This document shows positions 1 to 7,655 of a stretch of DNA of 27,731 nt, piece by piece. The stretch lies in NCBI GenBank assembly GCA_015064665.1, contig SVRU01000034.1, forward strand, positions 1-27,731, read 5' to 3'. The stretch comes from Oscillospiraceae bacterium (lineage in GTDB: Bacteria; Bacillota_A; Clostridia; Oscillospirales; CAG-272). The notes below the pieces were generated by a model. The model worked only from the letters and a program-made list of their open reading frames with translations. It searched no databases and was not told the origin of the DNA. Within the stretch, counting starts at the first letter, position 1. The number at the start of each line of letters is the position of its first letter. A program made the translations under genes and the position numbers.

Positions 1-612
1 GTTGAGGAGTGTCCCCAGCTTATGGTGAGAGAGCACGAGGTCTTCTCGGCGTATTACACAAAGCTTATTAGACGATTTATAGATATAGACCCCAATCTTT
101 CAAAGCTGATGATATGCCTTTCGGGTCAGCATGAAATGACCGAGGATTTTTCGGGATTCCGCAATTTCTTTACTCTTAACCATTTTGCAAAGCCTATTTA
201 CAATGCTCACCTTATGGCATCAAAGCTTGGCAAATATCTTCTTGATGTTGACGGTCAGAACGAAAATCTTGCCGTTGTTCCTACCAAAAACGAAAAGGAT
301 GAGCATTCGGTAATGCTTGCGTACAGCTCGCAAAACTTCGAGGAGGATATTCCCGAATACGAGGAGAGCTTGGAATTTGAGGACAACCTTGTCGGTAAGA
401 AACTCCTTGTGTATTGCATAGATAAGGAAACTACCAATCCTTACAGACTTGCCGTTAAAATGGATGCGCTTAAAAATCCTACCGACGAGCAAAAAAGGAT
501 TCTCAGAGAAGAGGGCAGAATGAAACCGATAGTTGAGAGGGAATACGACGGAAAACCGATAAAACTAAAGCTTACTGCAAATTCAACGTATCTAATACAG
601 GTGAAATACTAA
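1..612 (+). CDS. GH39-like glycoside hydrolase, C-terminal part (cut by window start)
   Basis: Partial gene: the reading frame is open from base 1 and enters upstream of the first in-window ATG (base 22). The codons before that ATG already match the next gene (VEECPQ here, AEECPAFW there). About 203 residues are visible. They correspond to the last 40% of the neighbouring full-length protein, after the nucleophile region, so no catalytic residue is in view. The protein is very similar to the C-terminus of the gene at 634-2118, and the last 102 bases of shared sequence (502-603 against 2011-2112) are identical. It is therefore a tandem paralogue, probably a clan GH-A beta-xylosidase-like enzyme. 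It ends 21 bases before the next start codon, so the two are probably co-transcribed. The exact substrate cannot be told. Confidence 0.85.
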   Translation, partial: VEECPQLMVREHEVFSAYYTKLIRRFIDIDPNLSKLMICLSGQHEMTEDFSGFRNFFTLNHFAKPIYNAHLMASKLGKYLLDVDGQNENLAVVPTKNEKDEHSVMLAYSSQNFEEDIPEYEESLEFEDNLVGKKLLVYCIDKETTNPYRLAVKMDALKNPTDEQKRILREEGRMKPIVEREYDGKPIKLKLTANSTYLIQVKY

Positions 613-633
613 AACGAATTATGGAGTTATAAA

Positions 634-2118
634 ATGATTAAAATCAAAAACGAAATAATAAGAGAACAGAAAAGATTTTGGAGCGGCTGCCTTTTTCACC
701 CGACCGATGCGGTTGAGGACTCATGGGGCAGAAGAATACTTGACAGAATATCCGACGATAAGTCGATAGACACCGTCCGCGTTTACGCAATGCTAGAGGA
801 TATCGTGTATCTTGGGGAAGAGGGGGAGATAAAGTACGATTTCAGAGTGAGCGACCTTCGCCTTTCCTATCTTATTGAAAAGGGATACGACCTCGTAATT
901 GCATACGGCGGAATGCCCGATTGCATTGCAGAGTCGGTAGAACACAAAAGCTCGGTTTCAAAGAACAAAACGCGTTATAAAGGAAAGCTGTGGAACTCAA
1001 TGCCTCCGAAGGATTATTCGGTTTGGGAGGACGTGTGCTACGAATACACGAAGCATAATATAGAAAAATTTGGTATCGACGTTGTTTCTCGCTGGTATCT
1101 TCATTGCTTTAACGAGCCTGATTTGAATCACTTTATGTTAAATCATCTTCCTTTTTCGGAGATGGATGCCCGTATAGACGCCTACTGCAATATGTACGAG
1201 AGCTTTACAAGGGGACTTCTCAGAGCATCAAACGAGCTTAAAATCGGCGGACCCGCGCTTGCAAATCAGAGCAGGTTTTTGAGAGAATTTTTGAAATTCG
1301 TAAAGAAAAAGGATTTGCGCCTTGACTATATAGCGGTGCATAATTACGGCACTTATCCCGAATTTTTACTCAGAGGAGAGAGCCGCTTTGACCCCGAGAA
1401 CAATATAGTAAACCACAAGGTTTATCTTGATATAATAAAGGAGGTCGGATTTGAGGATAAGGAGGTCGTAATAGACGAGTGGGGCATGTGCTCGCACGGA
1501 TATTGGAACGCTGAGGAATGTCCTGCATTCTGGGCAAGAGAAAACGAGGTTTGCTCGGCTTACTACATCAAGCTTATACGCAGATTTATCGACGAGGATC
1601 CAAACGTTGCAAAGCTTATGATTTGTCTGTCGGGTCAGCACGAAATGGTTGTTGATTTCTCGGGATTCCGCAATTTCTTCACCCTTAACCATTTTGCAAA
1701 GCCGATTTACAATGCTCACCTTATGGCATCAAAGCTTGGCAAATATCTTCTTGATGTTGACGGTCAGAATGAAAATCTTTGGGTTGTTCCGACCAAAAAC
1801 GAGCTCGGCGAGCACTCGGTAGTTCTTACTTATTGCTCAAAGAACTTTGACGAGGATATTCCCGAGTATGAGGAGAGTCTTGAGTTTGAGGAAAACCTCG
1901 CAGGAAAGAAACTTATCGTATATTGCATCGATAAGGAAACCACAAACCCGTATAGACTTGCGCAGAAAATGGACGCGCTCAAAAATCCGACCGATGAGCA
2001 AAAGAAAATGCTCAGAGAAGAGGGCAGAATGAAACCGATAGTTGAGAGGGAATACGACGGAAAACCGATAAAACTAAAGCTTACTGCAAATTCAACGTAT
2101 CTAATACAGGTGGTATAA
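634..2118 (+). CDS. GH39-like (beta-xylosidase family) glycoside hydrolase
   Basis: 494 residues, about the usual length for a clan GH-A (beta/alpha)8 hydrolase with a C-terminal beta-sandwich. The likely acid/base is Glu161 in the CFNEPDLNHF motif (GH39 enzymes carry NEPN-like motifs). The likely nucleophile is Glu282 in VVIDEWG. No signal peptide is seen, so the enzyme should be cytoplasmic and act on imported oligosaccharides or glycosides. The ATG follows a GGAG site (tggagttataaa). It is a full-length tandem copy of the truncated gene at 1-612. Its stop codon is 3 bases from the RraA-like gene, so the two form an operon. GH39 is the best guess from motifs; another GH-A family is possible, and the substrate (xyloside, iduronide or other) is not determined. 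Confidence 0.75.
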   Translation: MIKIKNEIIREQKRFWSGCLFHPTDAVEDSWGRRILDRISDDKSIDTVRVYAMLEDIVYLGEEGEIKYDFRVSDLRLSYLIEKGYDLVIAYGGMPDCIAESVEHKSSVSKNKTRYKGKLWNSMPPKDYSVWEDVCYEYTKHNIEKFGIDVVSRWYLHCFNEPDLNHFMLNHLPFSEMDARIDAYCNMYESFTRGLLRASNELKIGGPALANQSRFLREFLKFVKKKDLRLDYIAVHNYGTYPEFLLRGESRFDPENNIVNHKVYLDIIKEVGFEDKEVVIDEWGMCSHGYWNAEECPAFWARENEVCSAYYIKLIRRFIDEDPNVAKLMICLSGQHEMVVDFSGFRNFFTLNHFAKPIYNAHLMASKLGKYLLDVDGQNENLWVVPTKNELGEHSVVLTYCSKNFDEDIPEYEESLEFEENLAGKKLIVYCIDKETTNPYRLAQKMDALKNPTDEQKKMLREEGRMKPIVEREYDGKPIKLKLTANSTYLIQVV

Positions 2119-2121
2119 ATT

Positions 2122-3024
2122 ATGAAATTCAATTCAAGAGAAGAAATAATTGCATTGACTCCCCTTTGGAAAGGCGAGAGATTTCCGGACGGCAGACCGA
2201 GAGTCGAGGATAAATATCTTGAGCAGATGAAAAAAATGACGCTTGAGGAGCTTTGGAAGCCTATATTTTTAAAAGGTTACGAAAGTCAGTTTGAAGGCGA
2301 CCTCAAAACCCTTCACAATGACGGCAGAAAGCTTATCGGAAGAGCAGTTACGGCAACCTACGTTCCTACCCGCCCCGACCTTCTTGACGTTATGTTCGAT
2401 ATAGGCAAGGCAGAGGGCAGAAAGGGTAACTTCAATCAATGGGTTGTAGACTCGCTCGTAGAGGGTGACGTTGTTGTAGTCGATATGTACGATAAAATAT
2501 ATAAAGGAACATTCCTTGGCGGCAACCTAACCACCGCAATCAAAACAAAAACCAAAACCGGTGGCGGTGTAATTTGGGGCGGTGTGCGCGACGTTGAGCA
2601 GATGAAGGCTGTACCCGACGTTCAGGTCTACTACCGCGGAATCGACCCAACGCCCATACGCGATTTCGTTATAAAGGATTTTAACGGCATCACAAGAATC
2701 GGCAAAGCAACGGTATTGCCGGGCGATATAGTTTACGGCGCGGGAGGCGGTGTCCTCTTCATTCCGAGCCACCTTGTAAAAGAGGTTGTCGAGGGCGCGC
2801 AGAAGACTCACGTTAAGGATGATTTCGGCTTTGAGATGATATCGCAGAATAAATTTACCACTGCGCAGATTGACAGAGCTACCTGGACGGAAGAGATGCT
2901 CGATATGCTCGTCGAGTGGATAAAAACCGACCCGAGAGGCGAAAAATACCGCGACCTCGATTGGTCGGAGGAATATAAGCTCGCTCGCGAGGGCGACCCC
3001 AACGATACTCAGACAATGCTTTAA
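2122..3024 (+). CDS. RraA-like / HMG-aldolase-type family protein
   Basis: 300 residues. The middle (about 65-215) has the RraA/dimethylmenaquinone-methyltransferase fold signature: LIGRAVTATY, then GDVVVVD, GGNLTT (133-138) and GGVRDVEQM, where Arg156-Asp157 match the substrate- and metal-binding Arg-Asp pair of the family. RraA-type proteins include an RNase E inhibitor, 4-hydroxy-4-methyl-2-oxoglutarate/oxaloacetate aldolases and many sugar-acid-associated homologues. The extra N-terminal (about 60 aa) and C-terminal (about 70 aa) extensions make this longer than classic 160-aa RraA. That fits the catabolic branch and argues against an RNase regulator. It is translated 3 bases after the glycosidase stop, with an AGGTGG site inside the end of that gene, so it probably handles a breakdown product of the same glycan. 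The reaction is inferred. Confidence 0.75.
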   Translation: MKFNSREEIIALTPLWKGERFPDGRPRVEDKYLEQMKKMTLEELWKPIFLKGYESQFEGDLKTLHNDGRKLIGRAVTATYVPTRPDLLDVMFDIGKAEGRKGNFNQWVVDSLVEGDVVVVDMYDKIYKGTFLGGNLTTAIKTKTKTGGGVIWGGVRDVEQMKAVPDVQVYYRGIDPTPIRDFVIKDFNGITRIGKATVLPGDIVYGAGGGVLFIPSHLVKEVVEGAQKTHVKDDFGFEMISQNKFTTAQIDRATWTEEMLDMLVEWIKTDPRGEKYRDLDWSEEYKLAREGDPNDTQTML

Positions 3025-3032
3025 TACATAAT

Positions 3033-3088
3033 AAAAAAGCTTCGCACGTCAACTTCCCCAAAGGGTAGATGCCGTGCGAAGCTTTTTT
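3033..3088. terminator. Bidirectional intrinsic terminator between convergent genes
   Basis: A perfect 16-bp stem pairs 3033-3048 with 3073-3088 around a 24-base loop. It has an A run on the left and a T run on the right, so it can stop both the glycosidase/RraA transcript (+) and the AraC transcript (-), whose coding region ends at 3093. Confidence 0.85.
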
Positions 3089-3092
3089 GTTT

Positions 3093-3860
3093 TCAGCTCA
3101 TAGCTCTCTTGGTTTTCTTGTAGGCTGTGGCGGTCATACCGGCTATTTTTTTAAAGGAGCGCGAAAAGTAGTTGTAATCCGAAAAACCGCATGCCGACGC
3201 GATCTCAAAAAGCGACAGGTCGGAGGTTACGATAAGCCTTTTGGCAAGCTTTACGCGCTCTTTTGTGATATATTCGGTAAGAGTCATTCCGGAGTGCTTT
3301 TTAAAGAGAGTGCAGATGTATCTTTCAACAAGGTGACAGCTTTCCGCTATGTCAGAGAGGGTGATTTTTTCGGCAAGATGCGCGTAGATATACTGCTTTA
3401 TATTCTTGTAGTGGGGGTTTTCGTTGCTCTCTGCGCTTTCGGAAAGACGGTAGTAAAGGTAAAAAAAGATAGAAAGGCACTTGTCCGAGCTGCGCGAGGA
3501 GAGATATTTCAAATCCTCTTCGATTCTGTCTATGAGAAGAGACGTGCTTGAATCCACGGCATTCTTGATTTTTCCGCTAAGGCTACTTTCGACACCGTCG
3601 GGAAAAATTACGTTAAAGCTGGCATATCGCGCGTATTTGTCGGTCTTTAAGCGCTCTCTTACAGAGCCCGTCGGAAAGATTATCGCGTCTCCTGCCTTTA
3701 AGCGTATGTATTCATCGTTAAGCTTGTAATGAAGCTCGCCCTCAAACAAAAAGGTGATGTCCGCATACGTAATTTTTCGCCTCGTAATAGGGGAGGGAAT
3801 TTTCAGCTTATGATAATTTGCAAAGTTCAAAATCCTTGCGCCCTTATATACAGTTTCCAT
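3093..3860 (-). CDS. AraC-family transcriptional regulator
   Basis: 255 residues. The N-terminal half (about 1-140) looks like a cupin-type ligand-sensing domain (FEGELHYKLNDEYIRLKAGDAIIFP). The C-terminal 100 residues carry the two helix-turn-helix motifs of AraC/XylS proteins: ITLSDIAESCHLVERYICTLFKKHSG, then LSLFEIASACGFSDYNYFSRSFKK. The ATG at 3860 follows AAGGAG with a 7-base gap. The gene lies convergent to the glycosidase genes and divergent from the isomerase/dehydrogenase pair at 4102-5927. It probably activates one or both in response to a sugar. The weak -35 of the divergent operon fits activator control. Confidence 0.9.
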   Translation of the reverse strand: METVYKGARILNFANYHKLKIPSPITRRKITYADITFLFEGELHYKLNDEYIRLKAGDAIIFPTGSVRERLKTDKYARYASFNVIFPDGVESSLSGKIKNAVDSSTSLLIDRIEEDLKYLSSRSSDKCLSIFFYLYYRLSESAESNENPHYKNIKQYIYAHLAEKITLSDIAESCHLVERYICTLFKKHSGMTLTEYITKERVKLAKRLIVTSDLSLFEIASACGFSDYNYFSRSFKKIAGMTATAYKKTKRAMS

Positions 3861-3883
3861 AGCCTGCTCCTTGCTTTTTTACT

Positions 3884-3912
3884 AGTGTAGCAGAAAAAAA
3901 CTCGGATTTCAA
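3884..3912 (-). promoter_or_regulatory. Candidate promoter of the AraC regulator gene at 3860
   Basis: On the reverse strand TTGAAA (3907-3912) lies 17 bases from TACACT (3884-3889), 24 bases upstream of the start codon. A TTCAA/TTGAA inverted repeat overlaps the -35, which could be an autoregulatory operator. Confidence 0.5.
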
Positions 3913-4036
3913 TGGCAAAACCGAAATTTGAATTAAAAATGAGTAAAAAAATGAAAAAACCAGCTAAATAAAGGGAATTTAAATTTAAAAAAATGAATAT
4001 AGTATGATTTTTGGCGCAATATTGTGAAGAAAACTA

Positions 4037-4065
4037 TATGCGTTTTTTAAGAAAAGCTTTATAAT
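4037..4065 (+). promoter_or_regulatory. Candidate activator-dependent promoter of the isomerase/dehydrogenase operon
   Basis: A perfect TATAAT (4060-4065) stands 36 bases before the ATG at 4102, but no recognisable TTGACA lies 16-18 bases upstream. A good -10 with a poor -35 next to a divergent AraC gene suggests activation. The rest of the 241-bp gap (3861-4101) is AT-rich and shows no gene. Confidence 0.45.
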
Positions 4066-4101
4066 AAATACAGTAATCAAAATACATATTCGGAGGCTAA
4101 T

Positions 4102-4851
4102 ATGAAAATTGGTGTTGCTGACTGGGGTCTTTTCGTCTGGAACGGCGGGCTCTACGATTACGAGGACAGAATAGAAATGATAAGAGGGCTTGGGTTTGAC
4201 GGTCTTGAGCGTATTTATCCTAAGAGCCCCGAGGATGCTCTTAATAAGGCAGCATTCCTTAAAAAGCGCGGGATGAGCTTTGCTACCTGTAATAATGATG
4301 ATCACGAGCTTGCTATAAAGTGGACGGCTGCTCTCGGCGGTGATTATATTTGGGCATCGGGGCTTAACCGCAACAACTTTGAAACCTATCTTCGTCAGGT
4401 AGATAAATTGACGCGCGCAGCGGAAAAATACGGAGTAAAGGTTGCCGTACATAACCATCTTGGCTCGCTTGCAGAAACGCAGGAACAGGTTGAAACGGTG
4501 CTTCGAGAGTGCCCAAGGGTAAATCTTCTTTTGGATACCGGTCATCTTGCGGTTGCCGGCGGTGACGTAAGATATATTGCCGACAAATATTATGACAGAA
4601 TAGTTGCATATCATCTTAAGGGCTGGCAGACGAGTAGTACACCGGATGATCCCGTTTGGTCAAACAGAGGATATTTCTGCGGTCTTGCGCAGGGGGATTT
4701 CTTCATTGATAACGAATACGTATTCAAAAACGCAGTTCGCAAGAATTTTGACGGCTGGGTAATGATAGAGCATGATACTCATAAGCGTGAGCCCGAGCTT
4801 GACCTTGCTGAAAGTATGGCAGTGCTCAAAAAATGGAAGAACGAAGCTTAA
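4102..4851 (+). CDS. Sugar phosphate isomerase/epimerase-like TIM-barrel protein
   Basis: 249 residues, a single xylose-isomerase-like (AP_endonuc_2) TIM barrel. Expected metal/substrate positions are visible in order: VAVHNHLGS, LLLDTGHL, VAYHLKGW and VMIEHD, which supply the His/Asp/His/Glu ligands of the fold. No signal peptide, so it is cytoplasmic. The ATG follows CGGAGG at a good distance. It precedes the Gfo/Idh/MocA dehydrogenase by 23 bases and is the first gene of that operon. Families of this type epimerise or isomerise sugars, inosose or keto-sugars; the substrate cannot be assigned. A joint role with the dehydrogenase on one sugar is likely. Confidence 0.85.
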   Translation: MKIGVADWGLFVWNGGLYDYEDRIEMIRGLGFDGLERIYPKSPEDALNKAAFLKKRGMSFATCNNDDHELAIKWTAALGGDYIWASGLNRNNFETYLRQVDKLTRAAEKYGVKVAVHNHLGSLAETQEQVETVLRECPRVNLLLDTGHLAVAGGDVRYIADKYYDRIVAYHLKGWQTSSTPDDPVWSNRGYFCGLAQGDFFIDNEYVFKNAVRKNFDGWVMIEHDTHKREPELDLAESMAVLKKWKNEA

Positions 4852-4874
4852 TAATATGAGAAGGGAATAAAGAT

Positions 4875-5927
4875 ATGGAAAAACGGATAAGACTTGGCAT
4901 AGTAGGACTTGGAAGAGCGGGCCGCACGATGCATATGTCCGAGCTTAAGGGCAAGGAGGATATGATCAAGGTTGTTGCGGTTTGTGATATAGAAGAGGAC
5001 AGGCGTAATGCGTTTGCTGAGGAATTCGGCGCAAAAACGTATTATAAGATTGAGGATATGGTAGGCGATCCCGATATTGACGTAATCGATATCGCAACCC
5101 GTTCCTGCGACCACTTTATTCATGCAAAGACCGCGCTTGAAGCAGGAAAAATCGTCTTTCTTGAAAAACCTATAACGATGACATACGAGCAGGCGCGCGA
5201 GCTTATGGATGTCAGCAAAAAACTTGAGAAAAAATACGGCAGCCGCCGTCTGTACGTAAGACACAACCGCCGTTTTGAAGCAATGTTTATGCAGGTAAAT
5301 GAAATTATTGAGTCGGGCATTCTAGGCGACGTATATTACGTTAAGCGCGCGACCGGTAATTATAGCCTTCGTCACGACTGGCAGACTCTCTCGCAGTACG
5401 GCGGTGGTCAGCTTCTTAACTGGGGTCCTCACCTCGTTGACCAGGCGCTTCAGTTCTGCGGCGGTGACTATACAAAAATGTTTGCCGATATCCGCCAGAT
5501 TGCTGCATCCGGTGATTGTGAGGACGTAGTCAATGCAAGCTTTGTCGGTGTAAACGGCAGATTGGTCGAGATTTTAATAAGCGGCGCAACCGCAATCTCG
5601 CCGCCTGCGTATATAGTTTACGGCTCACGCGGAGCACTTATAGATATCGACAAAAAGAAATTCAAAATAAAATACGTTGAGCCAGGACACGAAATCGAGC
5701 ATCCTGAGGCTGATATACATACTCCCGCCGGAGCAAGATTTGCACCCGATATCCAGCTTCCCTTCATTGAGGAGGAGCGCGAATGGGAAACCAATAAGCT
5801 CGACCACACCTGGACGTATCTCTATGAGTCCGTAGTTCTCGGCAAGGAATTTCCTATTTCAAACGAGGAAGCTCTCAAGGTAATGCAGACCATTGATGAG
5901 ATTAGAATGACGGGCAAAATTATCTAA
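4875..5927 (+). CDS. Gfo/Idh/MocA-family NAD(P)-dependent oxidoreductase
   Basis: 350 residues, typical length. The N-terminal Rossmann domain has GLGRAG (11-16) for NAD(P) binding and the family EKP motif (Glu97-Lys98-Pro99, the Lys usually catalytic). The C-terminal alpha/beta domain has GGGQLLNWGPHLVDQ, with the expected catalytic His186 and Asp189. The ATG is preceded by GAAGGG. It follows the TIM-barrel gene by 23 bases and is closed by a terminator. It probably oxidises a sugar, polyol or glycoside hydroxyl. The same pairing (TIM barrel + Gfo/Idh) recurs at 22.1-24.9 kb. Confidence 0.9.
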   Translation: MEKRIRLGIVGLGRAGRTMHMSELKGKEDMIKVVAVCDIEEDRRNAFAEEFGAKTYYKIEDMVGDPDIDVIDIATRSCDHFIHAKTALEAGKIVFLEKPITMTYEQARELMDVSKKLEKKYGSRRLYVRHNRRFEAMFMQVNEIIESGILGDVYYVKRATGNYSLRHDWQTLSQYGGGQLLNWGPHLVDQALQFCGGDYTKMFADIRQIAASGDCEDVVNASFVGVNGRLVEILISGATAISPPAYIVYGSRGALIDIDKKKFKIKYVEPGHEIEHPEADIHTPAGARFAPDIQLPFIEEEREWETNKLDHTWTYLYESVVLGKEFPISNEEALKVMQTIDEIRMTGKII

Positions 5928-5936
5928 TTAAAAATC

Positions 5937-5995
5937 AAAGGCATCTTGCATAGTGAATCGGATTGATACCGTCACACAGCAAAATGCCTTTTTAG
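5937..5995 (+). terminator. Intrinsic terminator after the isomerase/dehydrogenase operon
   Basis: A 13-bp stem with one mismatch (5937-5949 with 5979-5991) is followed by a short T run, 9 bases after the stop codon. The A run on the left arm means it may also serve the convergent rlmH transcript. Confidence 0.7.
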
Positions 5996-6475
5996 TTATT
6001 TATGATATTTCTTTCCCGCAAGTATGGTAAAGCAACGATAGAGTGTTTCCATAAGCAAAACGCGCATAAGCTGATGCGGAAAGGTAAGCTTTGATACGGA
6101 TAGCCTCGCATCACATTCTCTCTTTACGATATCCGAAAGACCGTGCGACGAGCCGACAATCAAAGTGATTTTGCCCTTTTGGTCTATCGCAGAGCCTAAA
6201 AAATTTGCGAGGGCGGGGGAATCGTATTCCTTTCCCTCGACGCACATAGCTATTTTGTAGGAGTCTTTGGGAATTGCACAAATAATTTTCTCGGCCTCGG
6301 AATCAAGCGCACGTTTAATTTCTGATGCATCATCTTCGTTTTTGATTGGCACTTCCTTCAAATTTATCTCATCGACCTTTGCATATTGTGAAAGCCTTTT
6401 TTTGTATTCAGCTACAGCGTCGCGAAGGTAGCCTTCTTTAAGCGAGCCAACGCTTATTAGTGTAATCTGTGCCAT
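5996..6475 (-). CDS. rlmH: 23S rRNA (pseudouridine1915-N3)-methyltransferase RlmH
   Basis: 159 residues when started at the ATG at 6475, the standard RlmH length. The open frame runs 25 codons further upstream, but those lie inside the cysteine desulfurase gene and lack family similarity. The chosen start has GAGGAAG 7 bases upstream. The SPOUT/trefoil-knot C-terminus is clear: LIVGSSHGLSD, then LTFPHQLMRVLLMETLYR and the ending AGKKYHK. The protein methylates pseudouridine 1915 in helix 69 of 23S rRNA in the assembled 70S ribosome, using S-adenosylmethionine. The usual GGxxG loop reads GSSHG here, a mild departure. It is the last gene of the murD/lipoprotein/cysteine desulfurase operon, one base after the previous stop. 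Confidence 0.95.
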   Translation of the reverse strand: MAQITLISVGSLKEGYLRDAVAEYKKRLSQYAKVDEINLKEVPIKNEDDASEIKRALDSEAEKIICAIPKDSYKIAMCVEGKEYDSPALANFLGSAIDQKGKITLIVGSSHGLSDIVKRECDARLSVSKLTFPHQLMRVLLMETLYRCFTILAGKKYHK

Positions 6476-6476
6476 A

Positions 6477-7655
6477 TTATCTCTTCCTCGCAAGTCTTGA
6501 AATAGCAGAGGCAAGACCGTCGCAAAGTGCGTCAACGTCCTCTTTTTCATTATCCTTTGAAAAACTGATTCTTATTGATGAGTCAGCCTCACTCTCGCTT
6601 TTTCCGTATGCCGTAAGGGCCGAGGATACGTGGGTTGAATTTGAAGAGCAAGCCGAGCCGCTTGAAACGAATATTCCAAGCGAGGAAAGATAGTGTAGCA
6701 GGGTTTCGCTTTTAATTCCGAGCAGAGTTATATTGAGTATGTGTGGCGCATGGCTTTCGGGCAGAGTCATCGCGATATCCGAGAGGGCAGGGGCGGACTT
6801 GATTTTCTCAATTAGATATTCGCGAAGCTCATGCATTTTTTTGATATCTGCATCGATATTTTTCATACCGACTCTGACCGCTTCGCCAAAGGCAGCGATA
6901 GCGGGAACGTTTTCCGTTCCGGAGCGAAGCCCGCGCTCCTGACCTCCTCCGAGAATAAGAGGGGAAAGTCCGCGCGCCTTAATAACCTTTTTATCAACGA
7001 TCAGTGCGCCCACACCCTTCGGACCGTGTATCTTATGCGAGGATAGCGTAATCAAATCGGCTCCGAGTGAGCGCTTTGTGAATTTAATTTTCATATAGCT
7101 CTGGGTTGCGTCAACGTGTAAAAGAGCCTCGGGGCATCTCGATTTTATCAGCTTTGAAGCTGTCGAGATATCGTAAAGTGCGCCCGTTTCGTTGTTGACC
7201 ATCATAAAGCTGACGAGCACAGTGTCGGGTGTAAGCTCGGATAGAAGGACATCCGTGTCAATTTTTCCGTTTATCGTTGGTATTGCCGCGGTTTTGAATC
7301 CCATCTCACGAAGCTTTTCTATCGGAGCTGATACGGATGCGTGCTCACCGAGCGTCGTTATGATTTTTGCGCCGCGCTTGTATCTTTCCTTCGCGAGAGC
7401 GCGTCCTATTATGGCAAGATTGTTTGCTTCGCTTCCCGAAGCGGTAAAGATAACCTCGGATTCCCGTTCTCCTATCGATGCAAGGATTGCTTCGCGTGCC
7501 GAGTTAAGCTCCTTTTCTGCAATAAGACCGAACGAATGAAGAGAGGAAGGATTGCCAAAGCAACTTTTTGATACCTCGTTGTATTTATTCAAAGCTTCGT
7601 CCGAGATTTTCGTCGTCGCGCTGTTGTCAAGGTAAATGCTTTTAATTTCACTCAT
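6477..7655 (-). CDS. Cysteine desulfurase (NifS/IscS-like)
   Basis: 392 residues, a full-length fold-type I PLP enzyme. Visible residues: His104 in GEHASV over the PLP ring, the VNNETG motif (153-158), Lys208 in SSHKIHGPKG as the Schiff-base lysine, RSGTENV (244-250), and the persulfide-forming Cys336 in SSGSACSSN. It removes sulfur from L-cysteine for Fe-S clusters, thiolated tRNA or cofactors. No IscU/NifU, ThiI or MnmA gene is adjacent, so the partner is not shown. Its start overlaps the stop of the lipoprotein gene by 4 bases (ATGA), and rlmH follows at once, so translation is coupled. Confidence 0.93.
   Translation of the reverse strand: MSEIKSIYLDNSATTKISDEALNKYNEVSKSCFGNPSSLHSFGLIAEKELNSAREAILASIGERESEVIFTASGSEANNLAIIGRALAKERYKRGAKIITTLGEHASVSAPIEKLREMGFKTAAIPTINGKIDTDVLLSELTPDTVLVSFMMVNNETGALYDISTASKLIKSRCPEALLHVDATQSYMKIKFTKRSLGADLITLSSHKIHGPKGVGALIVDKKVIKARGLSPLILGGGQERGLRSGTENVPAIAAFGEAVRVGMKNIDADIKKMHELREYLIEKIKSAPALSDIAMTLPESHAPHILNITLLGIKSETLLHYLSSLGIFVSSGSACSSNSTHVSSALTAYGKSESEADSSIRISFSKDNEKEDVDALCDGLASAISRLARKR

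Noticed and set aside
3985..4614. Long reverse-strand ORF opposite the isomerase gene
   Set aside because: It is a shadow of the well-supported gene at 4102-4851 and has no family features.
6476..6550. Longer rlmH start adding 25 residues
   Set aside because: The extension lies within the cysteine desulfurase gene, has no RlmH similarity, and the 159-aa form matches the family length and has its own GAGGAAG site.
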